DNA from: Nectonema munidae
Taxonomy: Eukaryota > Nematomorpha > Nectonematoida > Nectonematidae
NCBI GenBank assembly: GCA_030549495.1
Contig: JAUIRK010000894.1
Span: forward strand, 992,001-1,056,000
DNA: 64,000 nt
Direction of reading: 5' to 3'
The notes beneath the pieces were generated by a model. It was given only the letters and a program-made list of their open reading frames with translations. It was not told the origin of the DNA and ran no database searches. Position numbers and translations under genes: made by a program. Positions 44,144 through 56,721 of the stretch are shown in pieces (within the stretch, counting starts at the first letter, position 1; every line of letters begins with the position of its first letter).

Positions 44144-44732
44144 AACATTTTATGTTGACAATCTTATAAGATTTATAACAAGAACTTTTATGCTCAGAAA
44201 TAAAGTAAAATTTAAGTTTGTATTTTATAATTGGAAATGAAAAATCTTTGGGGAGAAAAGTATTCCATGTATATAATGATTGTGAAGATTGTTTTAACAC
44301 TTTGAATATTCTATCTAAATATTTCATAATATTTAATAAAAATTGTCTAGTTTTTTAGTTTATAAAACTTTTCTAGCCTTTTCTAGTTATTTTAGCTTAT
44401 GTAAAGATGATCTATTTATATTAATCGTTGTTTATATAAACAAAGTAATATCAAAATCTTTCTTTTTTAGAGTTTTTCAAAATAAACTAGAAAACTAAGA
44501 AGCTTCAAGAAAAAGGAGAAGTAGGTACGCTCAGGGAGCTAGCTCTCTTTTGAAAACGTAGATATACACTTTTAATAATGAATTATTATCGGTAGTATAA
44601 AAAATTGGATATTTTTATATTTTTCAAAATTTTAGCTCCTTTTGCTTTCTTTTGGATTCATTTCGTGGAGAAATAATTAAACTTTATGAGCACATATAGA
44701 GTTTGATTAAAAAGATAAGATTATTTATCTAA

Positions 44733-44858
44733 CCGATTACCGTCCACAGTTGATATATGTCGGTTTAAAAAAAATAAAATCTGCTTTTATTAATGCTTTT
44801 TAATGCATATCTTCTGCTTTGCATTAAATAGCGTTTGATTATTCTGGTAGTTTATGGG
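44733..44858 (-). mobile_element. piggyBac-like MITE, copy 2
   Basis: The ends CCGATTACCG and GTAGTTTATGGG are the family's eroded TIRs. TTAA follows the right end (44,859-44,862) and a damaged CTAA precedes the left. The interior (AAAATCTGCTTTTATTAATG, CTTCTGCTTTGCATTA, GATTATTCTGG) aligns along its length with the 56.7-kb copy. Confidence 0.75.
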
Positions 44859-44862
44859 TTAA

Positions 44863-45768
44863 TTATATAGCTTTTATTTTATATTAATTAACTGACAACT
44901 ATGAGTTTATTGAAAAAAAGGATGCGCTCATTTTCAAAATTTTAATAAATCGAATTTATTTTCCCTAATTATTTATCCAAAAAGATAATACGTATAAAAA
45001 ATGATTTTTTCAATAAATCATGGGAAAATATCTGATTTACATATGTTATTTTTTGAAAGTTGAGGAAAAATTTCCTAGTCTTGCATGAAAATTCAATGAT
45101 GCTTTTAGAATAAAATTACTCCTTATGTTGAAATTAGCCTTTTTATGCTGGGAGTTTATTTGAAAGAAATTTTATTAAAATTACCATGCCTAGAGAACAC
45201 CTTAAATTTATGATTGATTTCATTAAATTATTTCTATGATTTTATCGATATGAGATCTATCTTAGCAAATTGTTTCATATCTTAAAAAATTAGTACATTA
45301 GTTTTTTATATTTTCTTCTAAGCCTTGTGCTTATTGATTAGGTTAGAGAATAATAATTGGAATTTTCTAATGAATTGCTAATTTTTAATATCGTTTGCTG
45401 ATTCTTGAGAGAGTATGCGAATATATAATTACACACTTTGATATACAGTTGATATAAGCATACAATTAGATATAAAACAAGGAACAGTGATTGTAATGTA
45501 GATGGTATGCAAGATGTATTGTAGAGAAGCAAATGAATGATTGAAATTTTTGTTGTCTAGATGTAATTATGAATAATTTATTGTGTGAACCGCAACTATG
45601 ATCACATTATTATGTTTGCACAGCATTTGTTACTCTTTAGATTTTCTATGTATGTAATTTAAAATATGCTTTTAAACATTTTTTCATACAAGACTTTAAT
45701 AATTATAATGTGAGGTCCCCGCTGCCTTACTCCAGTATGTTGGGAAACATTTTCAGTCACAACCCTTG
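44863..45768. other. Non-coding stretch
   Basis: AT-rich, no recognised feature. Confidence 0.45.
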
Positions 45769-45772
45769 TTAA

Positions 45773-45900
45773 CCCGTTAACGACCAGAATAATCAGACGA
45801 TATCTAATGTAAAGCAGAAGATTTGTATCAAAGAGCTTTTATAAACGCAGAAGATTTTATTTTTGTAAAGTCAACTATAGTCGACATGGGCGTTAACGGG
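45773..45900 (+). mobile_element. piggyBac-like MITE, copy 3, best preserved
   Basis: A 128-base element between two intact TTAA sites (45,769-45,772 and 45,901-45,904), the target of piggyBac transposases. The TIRs begin CCCGTTAACG on both sides. The interior has CAGAATAATCAGACGATATC, AAAGCAGAAGATTTGTAT and a palindromic CAACTATAGTCGAC segment near the right end. It has no coding capacity. Confidence 0.85.
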
Positions 45901-46219
45901 TTAATATAACGTTTAAAATACTTTTTGGATTTTGTGAATTTTCGATTTGGGAAAAAAATAATTATTTTGCTATTTAATTTTACGGAGTTTATATAATATA
46001 ATTATATTCCTAATGTAACTCAAAATTTTACCAAAAAAGACATTTTTATAGCTTAATTGTATTTATTAATAATTTCAAATCTTTTTTTATCGTTCCCGTA
46101 TTCAAAGATGAAGAAGAACTCTACCAAAAAAATTTTATACCTTTATTTGAGTATTGGGATTCGCATTAACTAGAGTTATATATATATATATTTAGCCCTA
46201 CCTGAACAATTCAGAAGGA

Positions 46220-46355
46220 ACTTGAGCCATGGTACGTCCATTCATTTCATGTATGAAATTGTTAATTTTCCCAAGAGGTCACACACACACTGCTTCCTCT
46301 TTTGGCCATCGATGCGTATTTGCAAATTTCACTTTACTGTTTTGTCAATTTTTTA
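46220..46355 (+). repeat. Dispersed repeat D, copy 3 (left half)
   Basis: Shares GTCCATTCATTT, then TTTTGGCCATCGATGCGTAT with the following TTGCAAATTTCACTTTACTG, with 19,153-19,205. About 40 bases, including a CACACACAC run, lie between the two shared blocks here and not at 19 kb. The right half seen at 44 kb is absent. Confidence 0.6.
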
Positions 46356-47220
46356 ATGCACTGATATTTGCATAGAACAGTAATTCTCCACCTTTTTACA
46401 TTGATCCATCTTATTGATCATTTGTCAAAATTTAATCCCTTCCCTCTTTCCAAAATTTTTTGCATCAAAATTTGCATTTCGAATTTTTTTATATTCAAAA
46501 TAACTTTAAGCAATACCAAAAATCTTCAAATTTCTTTCTTATCTTATCAGTGTTCTATCAAGACACTTACAGAAGAGAAGTTTTATCTCTTCTGATCTCT
46601 TCAGTTAGAGTCCGTTGGTTTGTGTTTTGAAATTTTTCTTTCACCTCTACGAACTGTTAAATTGCCCCTCCCCAAAGAGGGAATTCCCCTCTCCCCTCCA
46701 GATTTAGACGCACTGGCATATAAGATGTGGCTATGTTTAATTAAGTTTAAAAGACTAATTGCTTTCATTCTAAAAATTGGCAAAGCTATTTCCTATTTAC
46801 TCACATCTTTTTATTAACATCTGAATGTTTCAAACACGTATCCCTAAATTATTTTTTTGGGAGGGACCAACAACTATAAATAGTTTATCTTAGCCAGGGC
46901 GTCTAAAAAATAATTTTTCGTTACTGATGAGAAAGCATATTATTAAATATAATCGTAGCTCACTTTAATGATTCTTGGGCTCCAATAAGGGTGCCAAAGT
47001 CAACTTCTTATGAACTCATATTTTGTCTAAATCTCTAAACCTGTAAGTACCCAAGAGAAGAATCGAACTTTCACCGTTATGCTATCTGGTGAAGCAAAAT
47101 GAACATTTTACCGAGGTTCTAAATCAGAGTTTTACTGAGCGCAAATGTCCAGATTCCTTCTTAGTAAAAAGGGACTCCCAGAAGCGGGCAACAATTTTAG
47201 TGTAACGTTGTCTTTTTGCA
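46356..47220. other. Non-coding stretch
   Basis: No supported feature. A GC-richer bit with CCCCTCC runs at 46,660-46,705 looks incidental. Confidence 0.4.
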
Positions 47221-47224
47221 ACTC

Positions 47225-47740
47225 ATAAAAAAGGTCGAAAATGGAATAAAATTAATGAATGAACTTTTTTTTTACAAAATGCTGAGTTTACTAGTGGAAA
47301 GTTTTTAGAAAAAATTTTAGACCAAATACTTTCAAAAAATAATTTTGTTTCGTTTTTACAACGTTGGGCACTAAAGAGGAGTGTTTATGAAATCATTTTT
47401 TTAATCTAACAATTATGAATATAACTATTTTTAGGTTATAGACAATACTTTGAAAATATTTTTGAACACAATGTAAGAAAGACACTAAACTACAAATACA
47501 AACCAATAAACTTAATAAATTATGTTGAAGAAAATAGATTAAACATTTTGCGGCATACACGTGTAAGATTCAGGAATCTTTCAATGACTATCTAAAATCG
47601 GCATGAATTATGGTACACGTTATCACACGTATAATCATGATTTCAGAGCCAGGAAAAATTATCTGACCCGGCTCTGGAGCAGAACTATTATAGTGCTTGG
47701 TTTCGACTCCGGCTCCTTCAATATTTTTTTTATTAATTTA
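47225..47740 (+). repeat. Dispersed repeat E, copy 1
   Basis: Colinear with 50,400-50,890: shares AATGAATGAAC, GTGGAAAGTTTTTAGAAAAA, AAAGACACTAAACTACAAAT, then ATACAAA and AATCTTTCAATGACTATC. Copy 1 has about 110 extra bases (47,322-47,440). It ends in a GACTCCGGCTCC motif. Non-coding; class unknown. Confidence 0.6.
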
Positions 47741-47791
47741 TTAAAAATTGATTATTGCCACACTACCTATATAATATATTTCACTATATTT

Positions 47792-47957
47792 GGGGGCGTG
47801 AGTAAGGTTGGTTAGGTACTGGGTTTCGATAACTCAAGGTCTTGGGTTCGATCCCGCATCAAGCCTACTTTCTCATAGTTCGATACAAGCGGCGCAATTG
47901 TGCCTTCTCGATGAAAACACCCCACGGTTCAATCCACGGTACCTTTACCTTTTATAC
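47792..47957 (+). mobile_element. tRNA-derived SINE, copy 1
   Basis: The first 75 bases have tRNA-like organisation: an A-box-like AAGGTTGGTTAGGTACTGGG and a perfect B box GGTTCGATCCC at 47,845-47,855, the internal promoter of RNA polymerase III. A tRNA-unrelated body follows (CTTCTCGATGAAAACACCCC, CGGTTCAATCCACGGTACC) with a short ACCTTTACCTTTT tail. A second, reversed copy is at 49,683-49,825. No target duplication was identified. Confidence 0.8.
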
Positions 47958-48143
47958 TGTAATCTGGATTTATATTTGCCCAATTCCATGATAAAATAGC
48001 AGCTAAATTTATAATCCATTTTTGAAAGGAATATGCCGTAATTTACAAAATTACCTTTATGCATTTATAAAATAAAGTCTGTTTTCATTTCTTGGACTAA
48101 AAAATGAGAACTAAAGCAAATCTTTCTACCTAAAGTACATTAA

Positions 48144-48273
48144 CCCATTTACGACCAAGCAAAGCAGACGATATCTAAAAAAACGCAGACGATTTATATT
48201 CAAAGTCATTGAAAAAAGCAGACGAAGATAAAATTACTTATGTTCCCAAATAGGAACATTGGTCGTAAATGGG
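48144..48273 (+). mobile_element. piggyBac-like MITE, copy 4
   Basis: A 130-base element between two intact TTAA sites (48,140-48,143 and 48,274-48,277). TIRs of about 14 bases: CCCATTTACGACCA on both strands. The interior has AAAGCAGACGATATCTAAAA and AAAGCAGACGAAGAT, matching the family. The TIR variant CCCATTTACGACC links it to copy 1 at 26.4 kb, while the other three have CC(C/G)RTTAAC-like ends. Confidence 0.88.
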
Positions 48274-48277
48274 TTAA

Positions 48278-49654
48278 TATTAAAAATTTATATAAATGTG
48301 TTTCCTTTAAAAAGTAAAATTATAAAATGGACATTTTTGACTACGCTTCATTTAGAAGGGGTTCCAAAACGGTGCCCATGTGCAAAAGTGTGCCTTCCGA
48401 TATTAAAGCATTTTATATAATTTCGTACATAAGTAAGAGTCTAAAAAGTGTATTTTTAACAATTATAAACTTGCCTCATGTTTCTTTTGATATACACTTT
48501 ACCCATATATAGAGCTGATATACACATAGTTTCAATAACATCATATAGTAGTATTAGTACCAGTGAAAACAAAAACTTATTTTTTATACATTCAACTCTG
48601 CTTTTTTCTTTGCAGATAAAATACTTCTGTAATAAATACTACACATACGAATACGAAGCTCAACGATAGGTTTGAACAGTATGAACAGATAGTTTGCTTT
48701 ATCAAAACACATGTTTTGTATTTGCTATTCTTGTATCTTATGGATTTTTGTAGATTCGTCATTATAGTAAAAAATGGGTAATTGAAAAACGAAATTAAAA
48801 TGGAAAAAACAAAATCCAAATACTAAAGGAAGCATTTGAAATAATAATGAACACGATCAAAATAACTTAGAATAATATGAAATAAAAAAGGAAGAGATTA
48901 AAGTGAAAATGCTATATGCATGAATGTGAATGTTTTTCAGTTTATTTTATCAGTTTGCTTATATTCTCTACGTATCCATATTATTTGTTCAATAATTCCT
49001 TTTATTTATCTTGTTTTGTAAAGGAATATTTTCAATATTTTTTCTTTGCTCAAGGCTATTCATAATTTTTATTTGCAAATAATCATTTTTAAAAAAAGCT
49101 TAAATATTTAACTTTAAATTATTTGTTTCGATAGAATAAGTAGTTTTGTAGAATTGCTTGAATTAAACCTAAAGTGGGAGAGCTTTCACAAATGATGTCA
49201 TCAATTTTATACTTCTCAGTTTTTACACTTTCCAAAAACTTAGTTATAATACTACAGATTAAAAGAATGTTTTTTTGAGCTTAAAGTATTAAAAATCAAG
49301 AATGATTTAGAAATGAGGGAAAAGACTATTTTGACTCAAGTTCTTGGTGTTTTTTGACAAGAAAATATTCACTTCTCTAAAAATATGCCTTATTTTTAAC
49401 GTGAAATTTTCTTCAACATACATATGTGAATCAACATTCTTGCATATAAATATGATGAAAAATAAATATGCGTCTACTTTAACAGACCTACATTAAATTT
49501 AGATAGTTGAAGAATAGCCCTAATTACAAACTTAATTTCCAAATTTTAGCTACTAATTTGCAAAATAAATGCAAAATAAAAAAATTCTTGTGATAATCTT
49601 TATTTACTCATTTAAAACTTGTGTTCCTTGATATTTTTATACAAAAAATTTCTT
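48278..49654. other. Non-coding stretch
   Basis: Small open frames only, with no domain. No repeat pair found. Confidence 0.45.
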
Positions 49655-49676
49655 CTTTAAAGTCTGGGCACCCCTG
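49655..49676. mobile_element. Possible isolated hAT terminus
   Basis: AAAGTCTGGGCACCCCTG reads, on the other strand, CAGGGGTGCCCAGACTTT, very like common hAT ends (CAGGGGTGYCCA). The partner end and an 8-bp duplication were not found. Confidence 0.35.
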
Positions 49677-49682
49677 TCATAT

Positions 49683-49825
49683 AAAGGTAAAGGCACCGTG
49701 GGGTGTTTTCATCGAGAAGGCACGATTGCACCCCTTCTATCCAACTATGAGGAAAGTAGGCTTGATGTCGTATCAAATCAGACCTTGAGTAAACCTAGTA
49801 TCTAACCAACCTTACTCACGCCCCC
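49683..49825 (-). mobile_element. tRNA-derived SINE, copy 2
   Basis: Minus-strand copy of the 47.8-kb SINE, starting GGGGGCGTGAGTAAGGTTGG and keeping AAGTAGGCTTGAT-type junction (as read on the plus strand), the TTCTCGATGAAAACACCCC body and the GGTGCCTTTACC end. The B box is damaged (TTTGATACGAC in place of GGTTCGATCCC), so this copy is probably not transcribed. Divergence from copy 1 is roughly 15 percent by eye. Confidence 0.8.
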
Positions 49826-50395
49826 TGTACAACTATAGATATCAAAATATCGCCCGGGGCCAGACATACGAGCAATATTTTTCTCCTTCTCTATATATGC
49901 AAATTCTTGGGCTGATGAGTGTCGCATGCATTGCATAATCCTTATTCAAAACTGTATGAATTTTAAGCTGACATTTGTGTTTTTCCTACATATTACTCTC
50001 TAAAAGTACATGATATGTAAATTTTATGTCTAACGATTTTCTTCCTTGTCTGCAATTTATTCATTAACATACATTTTAATATTTAAGAAAGAGACATTGG
50101 AAAATAAAATTAAATTATAATTCATCATTTGTGAGTAAATTACTAATATAAAGAAACGATGAAAATGAGTAACTAATACAAATGTAATTGCAAAACGTGT
50201 TAAAAATGGAGTGTTACTTGTATCCGAAAGGAACCCGAATAAAATTTAAATTTTGAAATAGAGTCCGAATCCCTAATTAAGATTTTCGGTGCCCGAACTA
50301 ACCGAACCAAATTTTGCAGATTTCTAAAACCTTCCCTATGGTTAGAATATGGCATACCCAACGGTAAGACTTTTTGTTACTCATTCAGTTGTTTC
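49826..50395. other. Non-coding stretch
   Basis: No coding feature. Near 50,220-50,320 there are several CCGAA motifs (TCCGAAAGGAACCCGAATAA, GTCCGAATCCC, GCCCGAACTAACCGAACC), a pattern seen in simple degenerate repeats. Confidence 0.4.
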
Positions 50396-50399
50396 AGTC

Positions 50400-50890
50400 A
50401 GCGTTGAGGAGAAGGAGTAAATTAAAGAATGAACATTTTTATTTTATGTTGAAATTAATTTGTAAAGGAGCAAAACTCAGTTTATGAGTAGAAAGTTTTT
50501 AGGAAAAAATTTTAAATTGGAAGACAATACAAGAAAGACTAAACTACAAATACAAATCAATAGTTGAAGATAATATATCAAACTTTTTGCTTACAACATA
50601 AAGTAGAAACGTCTAAAATTCGGGAAATCTTTCAATGACTATCCAAAATTAACATTCACAAACGACCTTGAAATATGGTATAAGTCATCATACTTTTTAG
50701 AGATTTATAATATTTGAAACAGAAAAGCTGATGTTGCATAATTATAAAATTTCAAACTCAAAATCGAGTCATTAATGTTAAAAAAATTATGCAAAAATGG
50801 AGTTGCAATCTCAAAAATTACAAATAGGTGGAGTCAGAATCGGAGTCGCCAAATATTTTTCCCACTCCACAACTGACCATCGCTTTCAAT
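50400..50890 (+). repeat. Dispersed repeat E, copy 2
   Basis: Second copy of the 47.2-kb repeat in the same orientation. It contains GAGTAGAAAGTTTTTAGGAA, ACAAGAAAGACTAAACTACA and GGAAATCTTTCAATGACTAT, and closes with GTGGAGTCAGAATCGGAGTC. The two copies enclose the segment with both SINEs and the 48.1-kb MITE. Confidence 0.6.
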
Positions 50891-51950
50891 AACTAACGAA
50901 AAGCAATACTGAGGGATAAAGGCTTTTTAAACATGCGTGAGATAGAATTCTTCATTAAATATACAAAGTTCCATTGGAAAAGAAAGCAGTTTTGAAAATT
51001 CTAGTCCATTTATTTTAGTTTTTTTATCCTACGCCCGGATGTTTAATGATTAGAGGACATTTTTATTTATTCTAGTGCTCCGGAGCCTTTTTTATTTTGC
51101 GATACACACATGTTCCGTCACATTCAAAGTAAAAAATAATTCAAACATTATCTTTTATTAACGCTTCTTTAGATGGCGTAGAAGATTTCATGATTTCAAG
51201 GGAGTTTTATGTCAAATTACTTTATCATCTGTTTTTCCTTGGATCAAATGTGTTGACGCAAATAAAGAAATAATTTGTCTGTTAAAACTGACGATATTCT
51301 CTCCCATTTGCGTGACTGGCTCCTTCATAGATTCTTTACTTACATGAAAGTAAAGAAGAAATCTATATTCTAATAAAAGAGATAATTATTCATATATAGA
51401 AGTAGATTTTTCAGACCATCTTTTAAAAATTATAAAATATATTCTTCTATATTCCGAAGATTCCGTTACGCATGATAGAAAACACAACCGGAAGCTTTCT
51501 TGGAGATATTTACTTTAATAATGGGACACTCATGTTTCAATGCACTTGAAAATAATAATCTAACTCTTGAACCCCAAAACTTTGCTAACATCTCATCTCT
51601 TTCAATTGTTTAAGAGTATGCTAATAGATAGTAAATGGAAGGGAACAGGGAGAAATGTGAAAGGAATTTATATTTTTACTTTCTGTTTGTTACGTTAATT
51701 CCTACCTTTTTTGCAAATTAGGATAGTCGAGAGTTCTCTAATCGAGCGCGATATAGAAACAGATCACTCTCTCAATCTTCTACAGATGGACTGTGTAATC
51801 TTTTTAAATCATTCTTTTTACTTTATGTGTAATACGTTTGCGTTTGTCACCTATCTTTTACCAACGATGAATTCCAATCATCGGTGTATATTTTTGATGA
51901 TCCCTACTCTAATCGATTTTAACCCATTTTAGAGCTATTACGAATTGGAT
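50891..51950. other. Non-coding stretch
   Basis: No supported feature; the open frame at 51,711-51,932 has no recognisable domain. Confidence 0.45.
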
Positions 51951-51954
51951 CATT

Positions 51955-51996
51955 CAGGCCGCATGTGACCCGCGGGCCGTAGTTTGTTCACTTCTG
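51955..51996. mobile_element. hAT transposon terminus, fragment
   Basis: On the minus strand it reads CAGAAGTGAACAAACTACGG, then CCCGCGGGTCACATGCGGCC, a close match to a hAT end found in many animals (CAGGGGTGGGCAAACTACGG). It is the most GC-rich spot in the neighbourhood. The other end was not located. Confidence 0.6.
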
Positions 51997-54900
51997 GACT
52001 AGACTAACTAAACAAAATAAATTAGCTTACTAACAAAACTATTAGGTTTGCAGAGGGCGTAGTGGTCGAAGCCTAGGTTCTTAATCAAGTGAACATACCT
52101 ATCACCTGCTAAGTTATGAACGGTTATTCTTACCTTAGAGGCAATACCGACAACTAATAAAACTAACTAAATTTTTAAGCAAAAAAGTAAACCTAAATAT
52201 CTAACGTTACGTATTACATGACTATCTATATTAATTAATTTGAAATCACAGAATTAATTTTTATGAATGACTAAGTTTCCTTGTTAACAATTATTCAAAT
52301 GTTCGGCTTCGATATTTTGGTATGTTTTAGAGTTAAGCACTTCCATTTAACAGAAGCGTGTGCTACGCAAACCGGAGTGGTGAAATCTAGTGATGGATCG
52401 GATATCCACAAAATTTGTCTTTATGATAGATAACAGATATACATTGACATCTTCGCTCTAAATTTTTAAGAAGTATAAGACTTGCGCTTGCTTATAATAA
52501 CTATTGTGATATCCGAATCCTCTAAAAGAAAAAGAATTCTGAGATTCGCATGCGCATCCGCTAGGAAGTAAAATTTAATATCCGCATCCACAGATACAAA
52601 AATCTATAGTAAAATCTAACGACCCTTTGTAGTTCAAACAACCGAAACTCTTCACACCACTCTATTTCGTCCTCCATGATGTGCACTATTCTCTTTTTTC
52701 TACGTAATAAAAGATAGGTTAATGAATACATGTACTTTAAGGCAAATATACTTATACAAGTACACAGCGTGTACTTACAAAAAATGTACACGTGTACAAA
52801 ACATTTTGAGTACATGTTGCTAAGGCAGGCAAATTAATTTGCTTAAGGAACTGACTCCTCCTTTATATTATGAAAGAGAAATTATTAGACTTTGAATCAT
52901 CTGTACAACAGCTATTAATTAACTCAATGCTGTCATCTTTTGTATTTTTATGTATTTACGTATATTGGATGAATTGAGTTTGTTGTTTGTAATGTTTTGA
53001 TGTGTGTTATTGAGAGTATTGAACTAACACTGCTGAAGCAAACATAGTTATAATTTATTGGTAAGTGTCTAATAAATAATTCTCCGAAAAAAGCTTTCTC
53101 TCTCTGCCTTGCAGCCGAATCACGGTCTTCTGAATATAAAACTTCCTGTGTGCTACTGAACTAAGGTCTGTTTATTACATTGAATTATCTCTTATATGTA
53201 TACATCTCATGCTTCTACGCCATTGTATTAAGATATTTTTTTTCATCCTGATATGATCTATATTTTATATAGAAATTTTGTTTCAGGTATTTACTTTAAG
53301 CAAAAAGTATATTCTTTTAATTAATATTCATACAAAATTAAAATGCTAAACCATTTCATGCTCTAACTTGTCTTTTAGTTGTTTTGATTTGGATTAAAAT
53401 TGTACCTTTTTTTTATTGTAGGAAAAAATATGAGCATTTAAATTTTGATAATTTTCTTTTTTTAAATTTAATATGATTTTATGGTTTCGGATGCTAACAA
53501 TTTTAAATATTCCACTTCACGCCTTATCAGAATTTTACTCCTCCATTCTGACACATAAATAAAATAATTGAAAAACACAATCTTCGAAACTTACAATGAA
53601 AGATACATTAAATTTATATGGAAATATACAATTTGAAGGTGATGTATGTGGTATAAGAAACTACATAGAAAAAGGGTCAATTTTTGATGCCAATAGTGAT
53701 TACGTAAATGTAATAATGACCATTGTTTTATTTGGATAACAATACAGAAAGTTAATAATAACGCATTGGCAATAATATAGTTATACCACCCCCAATGCTT
53801 ACTTATCTCACCTCGCAAACTAAACAGCAAAGATAGTTATCTTGCAAAGATAAGCAAGTACTTTTTGTGAACTCGCGGTTTTGCCTTTATGATACCATTG
53901 ATATTTGCCTTGGAGTTGGTACATTCAACCAAAAGATTTACTTTCAAATCTTCAGGCAACCTTGTTCAAGGTGCTAACTTAACTCACATACTTCATTTTT
54001 GCCTATTCTATTTATATCTGAAAATCTATTCAAAACAAATTATGCATAATTTTGGAATAATCTTTCAACTCATAGTCAGCATTTTGTTTATTTCAAATTT
54101 GAGCATCATACAATGATAGATTTCTTCGAAATGCTTTTATCATTCATTCTGTATAGATCATAGAATATAATATGGTTACCCTTTTCCTGTAGTTTTATGT
54201 TAAATTTATTTATATGTAATCTGGTTGCAACTAAAAATGAATTACCTGGTAATCCGTTATGATTCAGTAGAGTAGATCAGCTTTTATCGCTTTCGGTCAG
54301 TAATGTATTTATTTCTATTCTAAGTTTTTTATTAAAAAAATAACATCTTTTTCTTCCACTCGATAAACCTTACTGTTATCTGGGTGAGGCAAGTTTTACT
54401 ATTCGGGATCTATTTTTTTACAAATATACACTGCGACTGATGGTGATTGTGTGTGTGTATGAACGAAATACAAACAAAAATATTTTTTAATAACTCTTTT
54501 CAAATATAGCTTTTTGATCAGAGAAAGTTTTTAATTTAAAATTTTTCTTGACTTTTACACCGTTCTATTCGAATTTTCATTTTTAAAATAACGCAATGAT
54601 TTTTATTTTCATTTTATATAATGGTATCTCTTGTTTGTGTTTAATTTAAATTCTTTTCATCATCATTCAATACAAGAAGACTTCGCCACACTACTGTTTT
54701 GAGTATATTGACATTTTTAATTAACTCGATTGTATTTGCAATCATTCTTGATTGCATTTATAAATGCTTACTTTTGTATTGTACGATATATGTATATTAG
54801 TAAAGTTTGTACTTGATGATAATTATTTGTTTGGAAAAAAGTAATTTTTATCCGTCACATTTCATTTCATACAAATGATTTATGTACAATGATGTTTAAC

Positions 54901-56715
54901 CTTGAAATTTTTGCTTTCCACAAACAATATTTTACAAAAAAAAGAAAGAAACTTGGTTATTGTCCATGCATATAATATATATCTATTTAAGTATATCTTA
55001 TTTCTTATATAAAAGGACATTATTATGCTTTGATTTTTTTGGTGTAACAGCCGTTGTTTTTTCAACACTCCGTCCTTCTGGTTGATAAATGTTATAACCA
55101 GACTATTACATTTTATTTGTATATTTTTTATGATCTATTTCTCTAACATCGTGTTTAGATAGGTAGATAATTAATCACTTTTTATAACGCTGCCATTTCA
55201 CGATATAAATGGCTGCTAGAGTATTATTTTCAAATTTTTGAGAAGTCTTTCCCATTTTTAAACAGTATCTTGAAATTGTATAAATGTTTTTTGCACTCTG
55301 CTAACTAAAATATTTTTATATATAATTTTTTTGGGTTAAATATAAAAGGGTGTTTTACGCTTATAAGAGTAGAAAAAATATAATTCGATTTTATTATCTG
55401 TATCAGTAATTGATTTATCTAAAGGTAAAACTTTTTTATTAGCAACTCTATCATTTTTAATTTATAATTAAGATCTTTAACCCTCTGATGACAAGTGTCG
55501 GAGGAAATAGAGTATCTTGCTTTAAATCAATTCCCAACAGGATTCATCCATGGATCTACAGAAAAATTTAGTTAAAAAAACTTAAGACATATTTTTATGT
55601 TAATGCGTTTTTATTTGGATGCCTGTCTGTAAATTTGCTTCAAATTGTTTTAATGTTATTCCTAAATGAGTGGTGACTTTGTTTTCAAGGGAATATTTTT
55701 CATGACTGCGATGTACTAAGAGCTCTCACATTTAGAATTTGTCCTTTCTTTAAATATAATTAAGGGACTACTATTTTAATTAATTAACCTAAAATTATGC
55801 AATGTCTCAGTCGTCTACAACTGTGAATATCAATTCTTGTTCATAAAAAACGACTTCAGCTTTTCTTTCGTACTCGCCAAAGTAGGGATGCTTGACTGTT
55901 AGTAAAATAGATTTTATAAATAAAATCCTGGAATTTTTAAAATTCAGGAAAATAATTTCTGAATAAATCAACTACTGTTTCCTGTCTGTTTACACTATTT
56001 CGTACTAAGAACACATCTTGCTTTGAAAGATTAAACACGTAAAATCTTGAGTTTTTGTAGTAAAAGAAGCTAAGAACACGTGCTTTAAATATATAAAATA
56101 TCAATGAAAAGAAGGTCGACGATTAGTCTTCAGGATTCTGACGCTTAAAGATAATTTTTCTAAAACAATTTTATTATTATAATTTGTGTAACAGCACTCT
56201 CATATCATCCACTTCAAATGCGCCAACTTTATTGTTAACGCTCAGATGTCTATAGGTCGCCTAGCTAGCTTCCTGTTATTCTTTGAACATTACTCATCCG
56301 TAATAAAAATCTTATATCGGGGTTGCGGAGTAGGAGAAATTTTCGGTTTCTGATTTTTTTAAGAATTAACAAATAAGTTTTTTAAGTATCGTATATGTCG
56401 CCCCTCGTTTTAAAAATAAAGCTTGTTGACTTGAGACAACAAAAGATGCATTCATTAAAAAATCTTTTATTTACAAAAGATAATAAAATAAAGTAGACCT
56501 AAACTAATTTGGATCGAAATATTAAGAAGGATATGAAAAGTTTAGGACTTAAGCTTGGTGATGAAAAAGGCTCTTTTGGAGATGAAAAATGAAGATTATT
56601 TTAATCAGTTTGTTTAATTGTCATCAATGGTGATTCCGCTCATCCTAGCTTGCTGGGATTAATCATGGGAATGCTTATGATTACAAAAGATACAATCACA
56701 TCTGTAACATCAATA
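51997..56715. other. Long non-coding stretch
   Basis: About 4.7 kb of mainly unique-looking AT-rich sequence. Around 52,390-52,590 there are several ATCCG(A/C)ATCC motifs, and at 52,755-52,795 a small palindrome-rich piece (AAGTACACAGCGTGTACTT and GTACACGTGTAC). A GTGTGTGTATG run is at 54,448. No exon, domain or RNA gene was supported; it may be intron or intergenic DNA. Confidence 0.45.
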
Positions 56716-56721
56716 TATTAA

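Noticed and set aside
47792-47870. Free-standing tRNA gene
   Set aside because: The tRNA-like part lacks a clean cloverleaf and is followed by a body shared with a second copy, so SINE is the better call.
52040-52140. Possible second SINE or tRNA-like sequence (GGGCGTAGTGGTCGAAGC)
   Set aside because: An A-box-like start is present but no B box matching GGTTCGANTCC and no second copy.
51997-56715. Host exons in the long featureless stretch
   Set aside because: No frame over about 85 codons and no domain or convincing splice-bounded block.
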